Shown: positions 1 to 7,633, counted from the first letter of the stretch. The stretch is 20,262 nucleotides of DNA from Physcocola sp002396385 (GCA_946535435.1 CAMNDM010000056.1:1-20262), one strand, 5' to 3'. Numbers and translations: made by a program. Notes: generated by a model from the sequence alone, not told the origin.

Positions 1-18
1 AGAGTAGGCAGCCGCCAT
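1..18 (+). rRNA. rrf: 3' end of 5S rRNA (partial)
   Basis: The first bases read AGAGTAGGCAGCCGCC. This matches the conserved 3' end of Bacteroidota 5S rRNA, where a GGGAGAGTAGG block is followed by a short GC-rich strand that closes helix I. Only the end is present; the rest of the rRNA operon lies left of the window. A strong terminator follows 8 bases later, as expected for the end of an rrn operon. The exact 3' end is uncertain by a few bases because the pairing partner in helix I is outside the window. Confidence 0.72.
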
Positions 19-25
19 TTTCAAG

Positions 26-66
26 TCCCCTGTTTCACTGATGTGGAACGGGGGATTTTCTTTTTA
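26..66 (+). terminator. Rho-independent terminator of the rRNA operon
   Basis: A 13-bp stem (26-38 with 43-55, two G-U pairs) closes a TGAT tetraloop and is followed by TTTTCTTTTT. It lies directly after the 5S rRNA end, so it most likely terminates the rrn transcript. Confidence 0.85.
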
Positions 67-114
67 TTGTCAGTATGTAGCATTGTTCATTAAGTATTGT
101 TGTTACATGACTTA

Positions 115-122
115 TATATTTG
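115..122 (+). promoter_or_regulatory. Possible -7 element upstream of the 222-686 gene
   Basis: TATATTTG fits the Bacteroidota -7 consensus TAnnTTTG, but no clear TTTG -33 box sits 19-21 bases upstream. A small inverted repeat (TGAAAT-ggt-ATTTCA, 145-159) lies between it and the gene and could be an operator or chance. The rest of 67-221 shows nothing else I can name. Confidence 0.3.
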
Positions 123-221
123 CTCCCTAAGGCCTTTCTTTGTTTGAAATGGTATTTCATGCTATTTGCAATTGTCAGGTGATCCTGGGCGCTGTAAAAC
201 ATTAATAGTACTCTTATTCTT

Positions 222-686
222 ATGTTGTTAAATGTTTCTTTTGGTATTTATGCCCTTCTGCCGCAGGGGTGGTTGTTTATGATGCTCGTTATTCTTTGCG
301 AGGCGGTACTTATGTCGCGATTTCTGGCACATTCGAGCAAGAATACACGCATCTACTTATCTGCTTTGTTTAGTAATGCGATAAGTGGTCTTTTCGGTAT
401 TATAACTTCCCTAAAACTGAATGGAGGCTGGTGGTTAGTGGTTTGGTTCCCATGGGTGAGTGGTCATGAGGTAAATATTGGTAATAAGGCAGAACTTGCC
501 TGTTTTTTGGTCTATTATTTCATAGCCTTCTTTTTATCCGTCTTAATTGAATTGGCTGTTAATTGCGCCTTGTTGCGTAAGCGTTATGCCTTATCTGAAA
601 TCTTCAAGGCTACTTTAAAGGTAAATATTGTTACTTATTGTATTGGGGCTGTATTGCTCTTGTTCCTTTTAACAAGGGTGGCATAG
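222..686 (+). CDS. Small four-helix membrane protein, function unknown
   Basis: This 154-residue protein is strongly hydrophobic. Four likely transmembrane segments lie at about residues 12-32, 45-63, 92-114 and 134-152, joined by short polar loops such as SSKNTR and RKRYALSE. I do not recognise the family and see no catalytic motif. The ATG at 222 is chosen because the first hydrophobic stretch starts almost at once and no longer in-frame start is evident. It stands alone between an rRNA operon terminator and a terminator shared with the convergent zinc-ribbon operon, so it is probably monocistronic. Its length, continuous hydrophobic pattern and flanking terminators support a real gene, but no function can be inferred from the sequence. 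Confidence 0.7.
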   Translation: MLLNVSFGIYALLPQGWLFMMLVILCEAVLMSRFLAHSSKNTRIYLSALFSNAISGLFGIITSLKLNGGWWLVVWFPWVSGHEVNIGNKAELACFLVYYFIAFFLSVLIELAVNCALLRKRYALSEIFKATLKVNIVTYCIGAVLLLFLLTRVA

Positions 687-703
687 TTCGTATTATACCA
701 TAA

Positions 704-743
704 AATAAGGGAGCACTCTTTTTTGAATGCTCCCTTTATTATT
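704..743. terminator. Bidirectional terminator between convergent genes
   Basis: AATAAGGGAGCA (704-715) pairs with TGCTCCCTTTATT (728-740), with one extra T in the right arm and a T-rich loop. The flanks are A/T-rich on both sides, with TTATTTTATGG following the stem on the minus strand. It sits between the membrane protein gene (+) and the end of the zinc-ribbon gene (-), so it probably serves both. Confidence 0.75.
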
Positions 744-759
744 TCTGACAGCTTAGGAT

Positions 760-1602
760 TTAGTCCTTAGCTGCAGATTTCTTTCCTTTCTTTACTGGTG
801 CTACTGGTTCAGTCTCATCAACCAGGGTTGTTCCGTAGCCAGTTTTCTTAACTTCCTCGTTTCCGAGAGCCAAGTCAACCATTATGCGGCCGCAATACTC
901 GCATACAATGATTTTGTTGCGTTGGGCGATATCAATACGGCGTTGAGGTGGTATTTGGTTGAAACAGCCGCCGCAGGCGTTACGTACAACACGCACTACG
1001 GCCAAACCGTTACGGGCATTCTTCCTGATTTTTTCGAATGCGCTCAAGTAGCGTGGCTCAATCAGGCTTTCGTGGTTCTTTGCCTCTTCACGAAGTTTGT
1101 CTTCTTGCTGTTTCGTTTCCGAAACAATAGCCTCTAATTCTTGCTTCTTTTGATCAAGGTCAAGGCTACGGCCCTTAATCAGGTCATCCGCCTTAGCCAA
1201 GTCATCGCGTCTGTCTTTTACGCTAGCTTGGAACTCTTTTATCTTCTTCTCGCACAACTGTATGTTCAACTGCTGGTATTCAATCTCTTTTGCAAGGTTT
1301 TCGTATTCGCGGTTGTTCTTTACGTTGTTCTGCTGTTCTGTGTATTTGCTGATAGCGGCTTTGTTCTCTTCAATTTCAATCTTGCGCTTCTCGATGTTGC
1401 TGGTTGTTTCTGCAATTTCGTTTTCTAAATTGCTGACACGGGTGCGTAAGCCTTCAATCTCGTCTTCTAAATCTTGAACTTCCAAAGGAAGTTCTCCTCG
1501 AAGTGTTTTGATTTTGTCGATTTCAGACTTGACCAATTGAAGGTCAAACAAAGCTCTCAGTTTGGCTTCTACGGAAATCTCTTTCTCCTTTTTCTCTGCC
1601 AT
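760..1602 (-). CDS. Coiled-coil protein with C4-type zinc ribbon (zf-RING_7/CT398-like)
   Basis: This 280-residue protein is a long heptad-rich coiled coil (about residues 15-180), rich in E/K/Q, followed by a zinc ribbon with C210xxC213 and C234xxC237. The segment NNREYENLAKEIEY (97-110) at the hairpin turn is typical of the family. A basic Ala/Lys tail ends the protein. Family members such as chlamydial CT398/CdsZ fold as a coiled-coil hairpin plus zinc ribbon. They have been linked to protein or secretion-complex contacts, but the role in Bacteroidota is not settled. The ATG lies only 3 bases after the Nif3 gene stop, so the two are cotranscribed and likely translationally coupled. All four metal ligands are present, so it looks intact. 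Not to be confused with DksA, which is shorter. Confidence 0.88.
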   Translation of the reverse strand: MAEKKEKEISVEAKLRALFDLQLVKSEIDKIKTLRGELPLEVQDLEDEIEGLRTRVSNLENEIAETTSNIEKRKIEIEENKAAISKYTEQQNNVKNNREYENLAKEIEYQQLNIQLCEKKIKEFQASVKDRRDDLAKADDLIKGRSLDLDQKKQELEAIVSETKQQEDKLREEAKNHESLIEPRYLSAFEKIRKNARNGLAVVRVVRNACGGCFNQIPPQRRIDIAQRNKIIVCEYCGRIMVDLALGNEEVKKTGYGTTLVDETEPVAPVKKGKKSAAKD

Positions 1603-1605
1603 ACT

Positions 1606-2703
1606 TTATAAGTATTTTATCGGATTTGTGTTAATTTCTGATTTGTGAATTACAAAATTACTATTTTTTTCGTAAATCACATCATAAAAAATCTCTTTTG
1701 TAAATTGCTCGCTTTCATAATGGCCTATATCTGCCAATAGGGTGTCCCCCTCTGCGTCGAAGAACTCGTGGTACTTGATATCTGCTGTTAGGTAGATGTC
1801 GGCACCGAGGGCTTCTGCCTTTTTTAGGAACTCGTGTCCGGAACCTCCACATAGAGCCACCCGGACTATTTTTTTATTTCTAAAAGGTGTATGACGTATG
1901 CTTCCTATACCAATCAGTTCCTTTACACGGGTCAGAAATGCTTGCTCGTCTTCTGCTTGCTCCAAGTCTCCAATACAACCAATGCCCACAGGAGCATATC
2001 CGATTTTGTTTTCGAATAGGTCGAAGGCTGGGGTCTCGTAGGGGTGGGCGTTCAGCAATGCCTTTATGACGTTTGCTTTGTCTCCACTTTTTACAATTAC
2101 TTCAAGACGGTCTTCTGGTTCGGTATGCCTTTCTCCAATGTTCCCACAAAACGGATTGCTGCCTGCATGTGCCTTGAAGGTTCCCTTCCCGCTTGTGCGG
2201 TAACTGCATTCGTCATATTCGCCTATTGTTCCCGCACCTGCGGCAAATAAGGCGTCTACAACTGTTTCTGTATGACTGCAGGGGACGAAAGTCACCAGTT
2301 TGTATACCGTTTCTTCTTCTGAAGCAAGCGGTCTGATGTTTTTTAAACCTAACTTCTCTGCCAACTTGAAACTTACTCCGTTAGGCATTTTATCGAGGTT
2401 GGTGTGGCAGGCGTATATTGCAATATCGTTCTTTATGGCGTATGCCGCACAACGTTGAACGTAGTTGCTGCCTGTTATTCGTTTTAGCCCTCGGAATATT
2501 AACGGATGGTGGGCTACTACCATATTGCACCCCTTCTCTTTGGCTTCTTTCAAGACGTCTTCCGTGCAGTCAATACTGAGTAAAATGCCGGTTACGGTCG
2601 CCGATGGGTCGCCAATAAGAAGACCGCTGTTGTCGTAGCTTTCTTGGTAGCGGAGTGGGGCATATGCCTCTAGTTTCTTTGCTATGTCGCTAACGGTTGT
2701 CAT
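1606..2703 (-). CDS. Nif3-like dinuclear metal centre hexameric protein (long form)
   Basis: This 365-residue protein belongs to the Nif3/YbgI/DUF34 family. Metal ligands are visible: HHPLIF with H65 and H66, CHTNLD with H100 and D104, and GHYESEQ with H328 and E332. The spacing matches the known YbgI site. A central insert (about residues 131-245), including a HPYETPAFD motif, is the PII/CutA-like domain that marks the long form. The family forms toroidal hexamers; a role as GTP cyclohydrolase I type 2 is often annotated but unproven. Its start codon overlaps the stop of the methyltransferase gene by 4 bases (ATGA), and the zinc-ribbon gene follows after 3 bases, so it is the middle gene of a three-gene operon. 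It appears intact. Confidence 0.93.
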   Translation of the reverse strand: MTTVSDIAKKLEAYAPLRYQESYDNSGLLIGDPSATVTGILLSIDCTEDVLKEAKEKGCNMVVAHHPLIFRGLKRITGSNYVQRCAAYAIKNDIAIYACHTNLDKMPNGVSFKLAEKLGLKNIRPLASEEETVYKLVTFVPCSHTETVVDALFAAGAGTIGEYDECSYRTSGKGTFKAHAGSNPFCGNIGERHTEPEDRLEVIVKSGDKANVIKALLNAHPYETPAFDLFENKIGYAPVGIGCIGDLEQAEDEQAFLTRVKELIGIGSIRHTPFRNKKIVRVALCGGSGHEFLKKAEALGADIYLTADIKYHEFFDAEGDTLLADIGHYESEQFTKEIFYDVIYEKNSNFVIHKSEINTNPIKYL

Positions 2704-4115
2704 AGGCTTCTTTTCTCTAGTAGGACAACATTCTCTACATGGTGGGTATGCGGAAACATGTCGACAGGTTGAACGGCCTTGACTGCGTACTTGGTGTCTA
2801 ACAGGTTCAGGTCGCGAGCCTGGGTGGCTGGGTTACAACTTACGTAGACAATTCGCTTTGGCTCGGCATTCAGTATGACGTTGACAACGTCTTGGTGCAT
2901 GCCGTCGCGTGGCGGGTCGGTGATGATGACGTCTGGGCGGCCGTGGCGGGCGATAAACTCGTCTGTAAGGATGTCCTTCATGTCGCCCGCATAGAAAAGT
3001 GTGTTGTCGAGCGCATTGTTCTTCGCGTTAATTTTAGCGTCTTCAATGGCTTCTGGTACATATTCAATGCCAATCACCTGTTTTGCTTGTTTGGCTACGA
3101 AACAGGCTATTGTCCCGGTTCCCGTATATAGGTCGTATACCAGTTCGTTACCTGTCAGGTTGGCCAGGTTTCGCGCCACTTTGTAGAGCTCGTATGCCTG
3201 TGTGGTATTGGTCTGATAGAACGACTTCGGACCAATTTTGAAGCGCAAGTCCTCCATTTCTTCTTCTATATAGTCTTCTCCATGGAAGAGGTGCGGCTCT
3301 TGGTCGGTTAGTGTGTCGTTGCACTTACTGTTTATGTAGTAGATGAGAGAGCTGATCTGAGGGAAAGTATTTACCAGATGGTTCAGCAATCCTTCTCGTG
3401 CTTCCTTGTCTTCATGGAAGAAGACGACTATCAGCATCACGTTCCCCTTTTGGGTGGTGCGTATGATGATGTTTCTTAAAAATCCACTCTGACCCCTGAA
3501 GTCATAGAATTCAAGGTTGTGCTCTATCCCATATTTCTTTATTTCCAATCGGATTTGGTCCGACAGTTCTGTTTGAAGGTAGCAGTGGTCAATGTCGAGC
3601 ACTTTGTCGAACTTGCCGGGAATATGGAAACCTAGTGCATTCATGTTGTCGAAACTTTCTCCGCTGTTTATCTGTTCCTGGGTTAACCAGCGCTTGTTCG
3701 AAAACGAGAACTCCAATTTGTTGCGGTAGTACATCGTCTTTTTTGAACCCAGGATGGGGGAAATGGCTGGTAATTCTACTTTGCCGATTCTTGCAAGGCA
3801 GTCTTCTACTTGCTGCTGTTTTTGCTTTATCTGGTCCTCGTATGGCAGAATCTGCCATTTACAACCTCCGCACGTACCATAGTGGCTGCAGAATGGAGTG
3901 GAACGCCTGTCGGAATATTTGACAAAACGGACAACGCGTCCTTCCATATAGTTGTGTTTCTTCTTGGTGATTTGTAGGTCGACCACGTCGCCTGGTACAG
4001 CGTATTGCGTGAACACTACCATGTTGTCTATCTTGGCCAACGATTTTCCTTCACCGGCTATAGCGGTTATCTCTACCGCTTCAAGTAGAGGCAGGTTCTT
4101 TTTTCTAGATGCCAT
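2700..4115 (-). CDS. rlmD: 23S rRNA (uracil-5-)-methyltransferase, RlmD/RumA type
   Basis: This 471-residue enzyme methylates the C5 of a uracil in 23S rRNA (U1939 in E. coli numbering), using S-adenosylmethionine. A TRAM-like RNA-binding domain occupies roughly residues 5-65. The 4Fe-4S ligands are C76, C82 and C85 (CSHYGTCGGC) and C178 (DIDHC). The SAM motif DLYTGTGT is at 328-335, SFYQTN at 298-303, DPPR at 400-403, and the catalytic cysteine is C427 in YVSCNPATQARDL. The length is slightly above the usual 430-460. It is the first gene of the minus-strand operon with nif3 and the zinc-ribbon gene. Bacteroidota often carry several RumA/TrmA paralogs, so the exact target (RlmD or a RlmCD-like dual specificity) cannot be fixed from sequence alone. 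Confidence 0.93.
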   Translation of the reverse strand: MASRKKNLPLLEAVEITAIAGEGKSLAKIDNMVVFTQYAVPGDVVDLQITKKKHNYMEGRVVRFVKYSDRRSTPFCSHYGTCGGCKWQILPYEDQIKQKQQQVEDCLARIGKVELPAISPILGSKKTMYYRNKLEFSFSNKRWLTQEQINSGESFDNMNALGFHIPGKFDKVLDIDHCYLQTELSDQIRLEIKKYGIEHNLEFYDFRGQSGFLRNIIIRTTQKGNVMLIVVFFHEDKEAREGLLNHLVNTFPQISSLIYYINSKCNDTLTDQEPHLFHGEDYIEEEMEDLRFKIGPKSFYQTNTTQAYELYKVARNLANLTGNELVYDLYTGTGTIACFVAKQAKQVIGIEYVPEAIEDAKINAKNNALDNTLFYAGDMKDILTDEFIARHGRPDVIITDPPRDGMHQDVVNVILNAEPKRIVYVSCNPATQARDLNLLDTKYAVKAVQPVDMFPHTHHVENVVLLEKRSL

Positions 4116-4143
4116 TTTTTTGTCCTATAGTATTTGTTTTATG

Positions 4144-4151
4144 CAAAAATA
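4144..4151 (-). promoter_or_regulatory. -7 element for the rlmD operon
   Basis: On the minus strand TATTTTTG matches TAnnTTTG, 28 bases upstream of the rlmD ATG. A matching TTTG -33 box is not seen, so the call rests on the -7 element and its location in a 138-base divergent intergenic region. Confidence 0.4.
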
Positions 4152-4216
4152 ACAATTTTCGACGGCTCTTGGTGTGAAGTCTTTTGTGTTTTGTTGTTTT
4201 ATCTGCCTTTTTGTGA

Positions 4217-4224
4217 TAATTTTG
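4217..4224 (+). promoter_or_regulatory. -7 element for the DUF3078 gene
   Basis: TAATTTTG is an exact TAnnTTTG match. TTTG at 4190-4193 is a possible -33 box, though the 23-base spacer is a little long. Transcription would begin near 4230. That leaves almost no leader for an ATG at 4233 and favours the ATG at 4254. Confidence 0.45.
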
Positions 4225-4253
4225 TATGAAAAATGTTCAATCTTTATATTACG

Positions 4254-5321
4254 ATGAAACGTTTACTATTTATTTCTTTACTTGCTGCCTCTTCTGTTTC
4301 GGCTCTTGCAGACGATTTGCGCAGCACGGCTGTTTCCGAAGCGGGAAAGCATGAAAAAGTAAGAGCAGAAGTTTCGGCCGATGCCGATTCCGTACATTGG
4401 AAGTTCCCTTGCAAGGTGGGGCTAAATTTTGGACAAACCGCTTACGAACGTTGGGCGGAAGGAGGTGATAACTCTATTTCGTTCAGTGCTTTCGCTGACC
4501 TTCAGGCTAACTATAAGAACGGTAAGAAAATGTGGAATAATGAGTTGTATGGTGAGTATGGACTCATGTTCTCCGATTCCTATGACCGTTACAAATGGAG
4601 AAAAAATCTCGATAAACTGACTTTTACCTCTAACTACGGGTACCGTTCGATGTTCAAATCGTGGTACTATTCGGCTTTGTTGGACTTCAAGAGCCAGCTC
4701 GCTTCTGGTTATGAATATTCGTTCGATGATTCACTGGGTACACAGAAAAATCCGACTTCTGGCATTTTCTCGCCTGCATACCTCATTGGGTCGCTCGGTA
4801 TGGAATATATTCCAAATAAATATGTTTCGGTCTATATTTCTCCTGTGGCAGGGCGTTTTACCTTCTGCGAAGATTTCCGTTTCCGTGAAAAGTATGGCAT
4901 GGAACAAAATTCCGATGGTAGTTTCAAGTGGCATAAGGAAGAATTTGGTGCCTATTTGAGGGTCATTAACGATTTCGACGTTATGGAAAACGTTCACCTC
5001 GCTAGCAAACTCGACTTCTTTACTCCTTATACCGAAGATTTTGGTAATGTCATTGTTAACTGGGACCTCTTGTTGACTTTGAAGGTGAACAAGTACATCA
5101 ATGCCTCTATTCGTACCCAGATGAAGTACGACGACAACATTTCGCATACCTATAAAACTCCTATTAAGAATAATGGTAGGGTGGTTCGTGATAATGGCGA
5201 GGCTCTTGTGGGGGCTAACGGACCTTACCATGTCGAATCTGACAAGAGTATTCATTATGAACGCGGTGCCCGCTTGCAGTGGATGGATGCCATTAATGTC
5301 GGAATCTCTTACAGTTTCTGA
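4254..5321 (+). CDS. DUF3078 outer-membrane beta-barrel protein
   Basis: This 355-residue protein begins with a classical signal peptide (MKRLLFISLL..., cleavage probably after SALA, residue 19). After a polar stretch comes the DUF3078 hallmark region VGLNFGQTAYERWAEGGDNS, followed by alternating aromatic beta strands and a C-terminal phenylalanine (ISYSF), as in outer-membrane barrels. The family is confined to Bacteroidota and has no assigned function. The ATG at 4254 is preferred over one at 4233 because it puts KR directly before the hydrophobic core and fits the promoter position. A strong terminator lies 25 bases downstream, so it is a single-gene unit, divergent from rlmD. A transport or structural role is only inference. 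Confidence 0.87.
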   Translation: MKRLLFISLLAASSVSALADDLRSTAVSEAGKHEKVRAEVSADADSVHWKFPCKVGLNFGQTAYERWAEGGDNSISFSAFADLQANYKNGKKMWNNELYGEYGLMFSDSYDRYKWRKNLDKLTFTSNYGYRSMFKSWYYSALLDFKSQLASGYEYSFDDSLGTQKNPTSGIFSPAYLIGSLGMEYIPNKYVSVYISPVAGRFTFCEDFRFREKYGMEQNSDGSFKWHKEEFGAYLRVINDFDVMENVHLASKLDFFTPYTEDFGNVIVNWDLLLTLKVNKYINASIRTQMKYDDNISHTYKTPIKNNGRVVRDNGEALVGANGPYHVESDKSIHYERGARLQWMDAINVGISYSF

Positions 5322-5346
5322 TTCCGTTGATTTTATCTTGTAATAG

Positions 5347-5386
5347 AAGGAACAGGTTTAAATAGCATAAACTTGTTCCTTTTTTT
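5347..5386 (+). terminator. Rho-independent terminator after the DUF3078 gene
   Basis: A 14-bp stem (5347-5360 with 5368-5381, one G-U pair) closes a 7-base loop and is followed by a T-run. It separates the DUF3078 gene from the T9SS cargo gene. Confidence 0.88.
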
Positions 5387-5419
5387 GTGTTTGTTGGGGG
5401 CTATAAACATTCTTTTTCG

Positions 5420-5427
5420 TAATTTCG
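5420..5427 (+). promoter_or_regulatory. Possible -7 element for the T9SS type B gene
   Basis: TAATTTCG matches TAnnTTTG in 7 of 8 positions and lies 25 bases before the ATG, downstream of a terminator, where a promoter is needed. No well-spaced TTTG -33 box is present. Confidence 0.3.
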
Positions 5428-5452
5428 CATTAATAAGATATTTATTTTAAGA

Positions 5453-6790
5453 ATGAAAAAATTCTTTGCTCCTTTCTTCTGCCTGCTCGCCGGATGTTCT
5501 TCGGCTTTTGCCGCTGGCTTTAATTTGTCTTCTGCTGAAAGTGTCGCTTATTCCGATGCGTATGTGAAAGGCACAGGTGGGCAGTTCTCTGTTTTTCTGG
5601 TCAACTCGCTGAAGAGTGGGGCTAAATTAAGCTTTTCTTCTGGTTCGAATACGCCTCTTTCTCAGGCTAAATGGTATTCTTATACCCAAGATGTTGAGAA
5701 CCTCACAGACATCACTTCGGGCTTTGTCTCAAATGACGATTCTACATACCTCTCGAACCCTAAAACAGATTGTGGGTATGCGGTAGAGTATACCGACAGT
5801 GAGGGCGAAAAGGTGCTTTCTTATGTGTGGCTTACCAAATTTCTGCCTCTGACTTCTGCAGTAGTCGACACTACAAAACATTATTGCGACCATCTGCCTA
5901 TTTTGCTCGAACCGGTTATGAACTATCGTACACTCTATGGTAACATGACCAAGGTGAGAAGGACTGAAGAGGTCTCCTATTCTGTGTTCGAGATGGATCA
6001 TGGCAGTCTCAACAGCTCTAAAACAGAACTTTTGAGCGGCGACTCGGTTCTTTATATCCCTAACGTTCCGACTGTCGACACTCCTTTCGAATTGGTAAAC
6101 ACTTCTTTCGGGACATCTATTACCACTGATTCGTTTGTGACTTATGCGGTTAATGCTTTCCCTGTTATGACCACTATCCCGAAAAACATTGCTGAAATTC
6201 AAAAGGGAGAGTACAAGACCGATGAGAACGGGAAGGTTGTACTTTATTTTGGCGAGGAAACGGCGTTCCGCACTTCTTCTCCATTCGATATTGACATTAA
6301 AAGTAATTGTAGCCCAAAAGTGAACGAGTTCACTTGGTATGTCGCACGCGACAGCTCGTTCAGAAATGCTGTTCCCTATTATAATTGGAAAGACGAAATT
6401 ATTGGCTATTCCGGCTTGAACTCGATGGGAAAACACTGTATTAAATTGGAGGTCGCTAACTCGAAATCGGGTTGTAGTTTCTCGTCTTTGGCATGCTTCA
6501 CGGTCGACTCGTCACGGTTGCTGGTCCCTAATGTCTTTACTCCAAATGGTCAGGATAACCGCGAATTCAAGGTCGGCTATTCTTCAATCAATTCGTTCGA
6601 ATGCCGTATCTACAATCAATGGGGTAGAAAAGTGTTCGACACTTCTAATATTAATGAAGGGTGGGACGGAAACTTTAACGGCCATGAGTTGCCAACTGGT
6701 GCTTATTTTTGTGTTATTAAGGCGGAAGGCTTCGATGGTAGAAAGTATAACCTGAAAAAAACAATCAATCTTATTCGGACTAAGGATTAG
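5453..6790 (+). CDS. T9SS type B cargo protein (gliding-motility-associated C-terminal domain)
   Basis: This 445-residue exported protein ends in a type B T9SS sorting domain of the CHU_C/TIGR04131 family at about 357-445. Motifs there are VPNVFTPNGQDN, IYNQWGRKVF, WDGNFNG, LPTGAYF and a final KKTINLIR. Residues 23-356 are Ser/Thr/Asp-rich beta-strand sequence that I cannot assign to a family. The N-terminus (MKKFFAPFF...) carries a signal peptide. It contains both a lipobox-like LLAGC (C15) and a signal peptidase I site near SAFAA (18-22), so the anchor type is ambiguous. T9SS cargo normally uses signal peptidase I, which I favour. It probably ends at the cell surface or outside. It lies alone between a terminator and the tRNA gene. 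Confidence 0.88.
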   Translation: MKKFFAPFFCLLAGCSSAFAAGFNLSSAESVAYSDAYVKGTGGQFSVFLVNSLKSGAKLSFSSGSNTPLSQAKWYSYTQDVENLTDITSGFVSNDDSTYLSNPKTDCGYAVEYTDSEGEKVLSYVWLTKFLPLTSAVVDTTKHYCDHLPILLEPVMNYRTLYGNMTKVRRTEEVSYSVFEMDHGSLNSSKTELLSGDSVLYIPNVPTVDTPFELVNTSFGTSITTDSFVTYAVNAFPVMTTIPKNIAEIQKGEYKTDENGKVVLYFGEETAFRTSSPFDIDIKSNCSPKVNEFTWYVARDSSFRNAVPYYNWKDEIIGYSGLNSMGKHCIKLEVANSKSGCSFSSLACFTVDSSRLLVPNVFTPNGQDNREFKVGYSSINSFECRIYNQWGRKVFDTSNINEGWDGNFNGHELPTGAYFCVIKAEGFDGRKYNLKKTINLIRTKD

Positions 6791-6822
6791 TCCTTCGATA
6801 AAAAAGCAGATTTTAAGCATTT

Positions 6823-6843
6823 CTTTTTGCGAAAAGTTTTTTT
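6823..6843 (+). terminator. Weak terminator-like hairpin after the T9SS type B gene
   Basis: CTTTT-tgcg-AAAAG is followed by seven T residues. The stem is only 5 bp and A/T-rich, and it overlaps the putative -33 region of the tRNA promoter, so termination here would be inefficient. Confidence 0.35.
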
Positions 6844-6867
6844 ATTTGAAAGAAAAGCGTAATTTTG
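6837..6867 (+). promoter_or_regulatory. Promoter of the tRNA-Leu gene
   Basis: TAATTTTG (6860-6867) is an exact TAnnTTTG -7 element, 15 bases before the mature tRNA. TTTT (6837-6840) is a near-match to the TTTG -33 box at a 19-base spacing. Position, spacing and match together support it. Confidence 0.5.
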
Positions 6868-6882
6868 CGGTGTAATACGAAT

Positions 6883-6966
6883 GCCCAAGTGGCGAAATTG
6901 GTAGACGCGCTAGTTTCAGGTACTAGTGACTTCGCGGTCTTGCAGGTTCGAGTCCTGTCTTGGGCA
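6883..6966 (+). tRNA. tRNA-Leu, anticodon CAG
   Basis: The 84-base class II tRNA folds cleanly. The acceptor stem is GCCCAAG (6883-6889) with CTTGGGC (6959-6965) and discriminator A6966. The anticodon stem is CTAGT/ACTAG with loop TTCAGGT, giving anticodon CAG for CUG codons. A long variable arm with GAC/GTC pairing is present, and the T arm is GCAGG-TTCGAGT-CCTGT. CCA is not fully encoded (ACCT follows), so it must be added after transcription. A promoter lies upstream and a terminator downstream. Confidence 0.96.
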
Positions 6967-6978
6967 CCTCTTAAAATT

Positions 6979-7011
6979 TCCAATTGCCTTTTCGGTGATT
7001 GGATTTTTTTT
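6979..7011 (+). terminator. Terminator between tRNA-Leu and tetR
   Basis: A 10-bp stem (6979-6988 with 6994-7003, two G-U pairs) closes a 5-base TTTTC loop and is followed by eight T residues. It ends only 19 bases before the TetR-family start codon. It therefore ends the tRNA transcript or attenuates read-through into tetR. Confidence 0.85.
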
Positions 7012-7030
7012 ATGTAAAGCAACTCTTAAT

Positions 7031-7633
7031 ATGATTGAATCACAATTAAGAACGAAAGCATTATTGGTTGACGTGGCTCGCCAACTTTTCGCAGAAAAAG
7101 GGTTCGGCGCAACTACTATGAACGATATTGCCGAATTGTCGAATAAGGGACGGCGAACACTCTATACTTATTTCAAAAGTAAGGAGGAAATATATTCTGC
7201 GGTCATCAAGACCGAACTTAATATCATTTCCGATAATTTGAAATCGGTGGTTGGCAGGAGAGACCTTGATCCGGATGAAAAACTCGTACAGTACATCAAT
7301 GTACGTATGGATGCTGTAAAGGATGTTGTCATCAGAAATGGTGAATTGAAAGCGGAGTTTTTCCTTAATACGCAGCTCGTTGAGAAAGTACGTCGACGTC
7401 TTGATTTCCACGAGAAGAACATTTTGAAAGACATTCTTATCGAAGGTATGGAAAAAGGTATGTTTGAACGTCGTGACCCTGAGTTCGCTGCCCTTTGTAT
7501 GCATTATTGTCTGAAAGGGTTCGAACTGCCGTATATTCGTGGCGAATTTGACAGAATTACCCTTCGTAAGCGTGAACTTATTATCGATATGTTGATGAAT
7601 GGTTTGCGACGCAGGCACAGGACTGTTGTCTGA
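7031..7633 (+). CDS. TetR/AcrR-family transcriptional regulator
   Basis: This 200-residue protein has the TetR DNA-binding domain at its N-terminus: ARQLFAEKGFGATTMNDIA (16-34), then the recognition-helix region NKGRRTLYTYFKSKEEIY (38-55). The remainder is helical, with a ligand or dimer domain of typical size but no recognisable ligand signature. The ATG at 7031 is chosen because the family's N-terminal helix begins right after it; a longer frame would run back into the tRNA gene. It follows tRNA-Leu by 64 bases with a terminator between and no clear promoter of its own, so its expression may depend on read-through. The HU/bat run starts 188 bases downstream after another terminator, making it a candidate regulator of that run, though this is only positional. 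Confidence 0.9.
   Translation: MIESQLRTKALLVDVARQLFAEKGFGATTMNDIAELSNKGRRTLYTYFKSKEEIYSAVIKTELNIISDNLKSVVGRRDLDPDEKLVQYINVRMDAVKDVVIRNGELKAEFFLNTQLVEKVRRRLDFHEKNILKDILIEGMEKGMFERRDPEFAALCMHYCLKGFELPYIRGEFDRITLRKRELIIDMLMNGLRRRHRTVV

Noticed and set aside
145..159. Operator or small RNA at the inverted repeat before the first gene
   Set aside because: A 6-bp palindrome in A/T-rich DNA is expected by chance and no matching regulator site is seen elsewhere.
4731..5255. Long minus-strand open frame inside the DUF3078 gene
   Set aside because: It lies wholly opposite a clear gene, has no recognisable domain and its composition is that of an antisense shadow.
5729..6436. Minus-strand 235-codon frame inside the T9SS type B gene
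   Set aside because: Antisense to a complete gene with signal peptide and sorting domain; no promoter, start context or domain of its own.
6926..7030. Longer N-terminus for the TetR protein starting inside the tRNA
   Set aside because: The extra residues are translated tRNA and terminator sequence; the family N-terminus begins at the ATG at 7031.
6883..7031. tRNA-Leu as an attachment site of an integrated element
   Set aside because: No integrase gene and no repeat of the tRNA 3' end were seen elsewhere in the window. The downstream genes look like ordinary chromosome.
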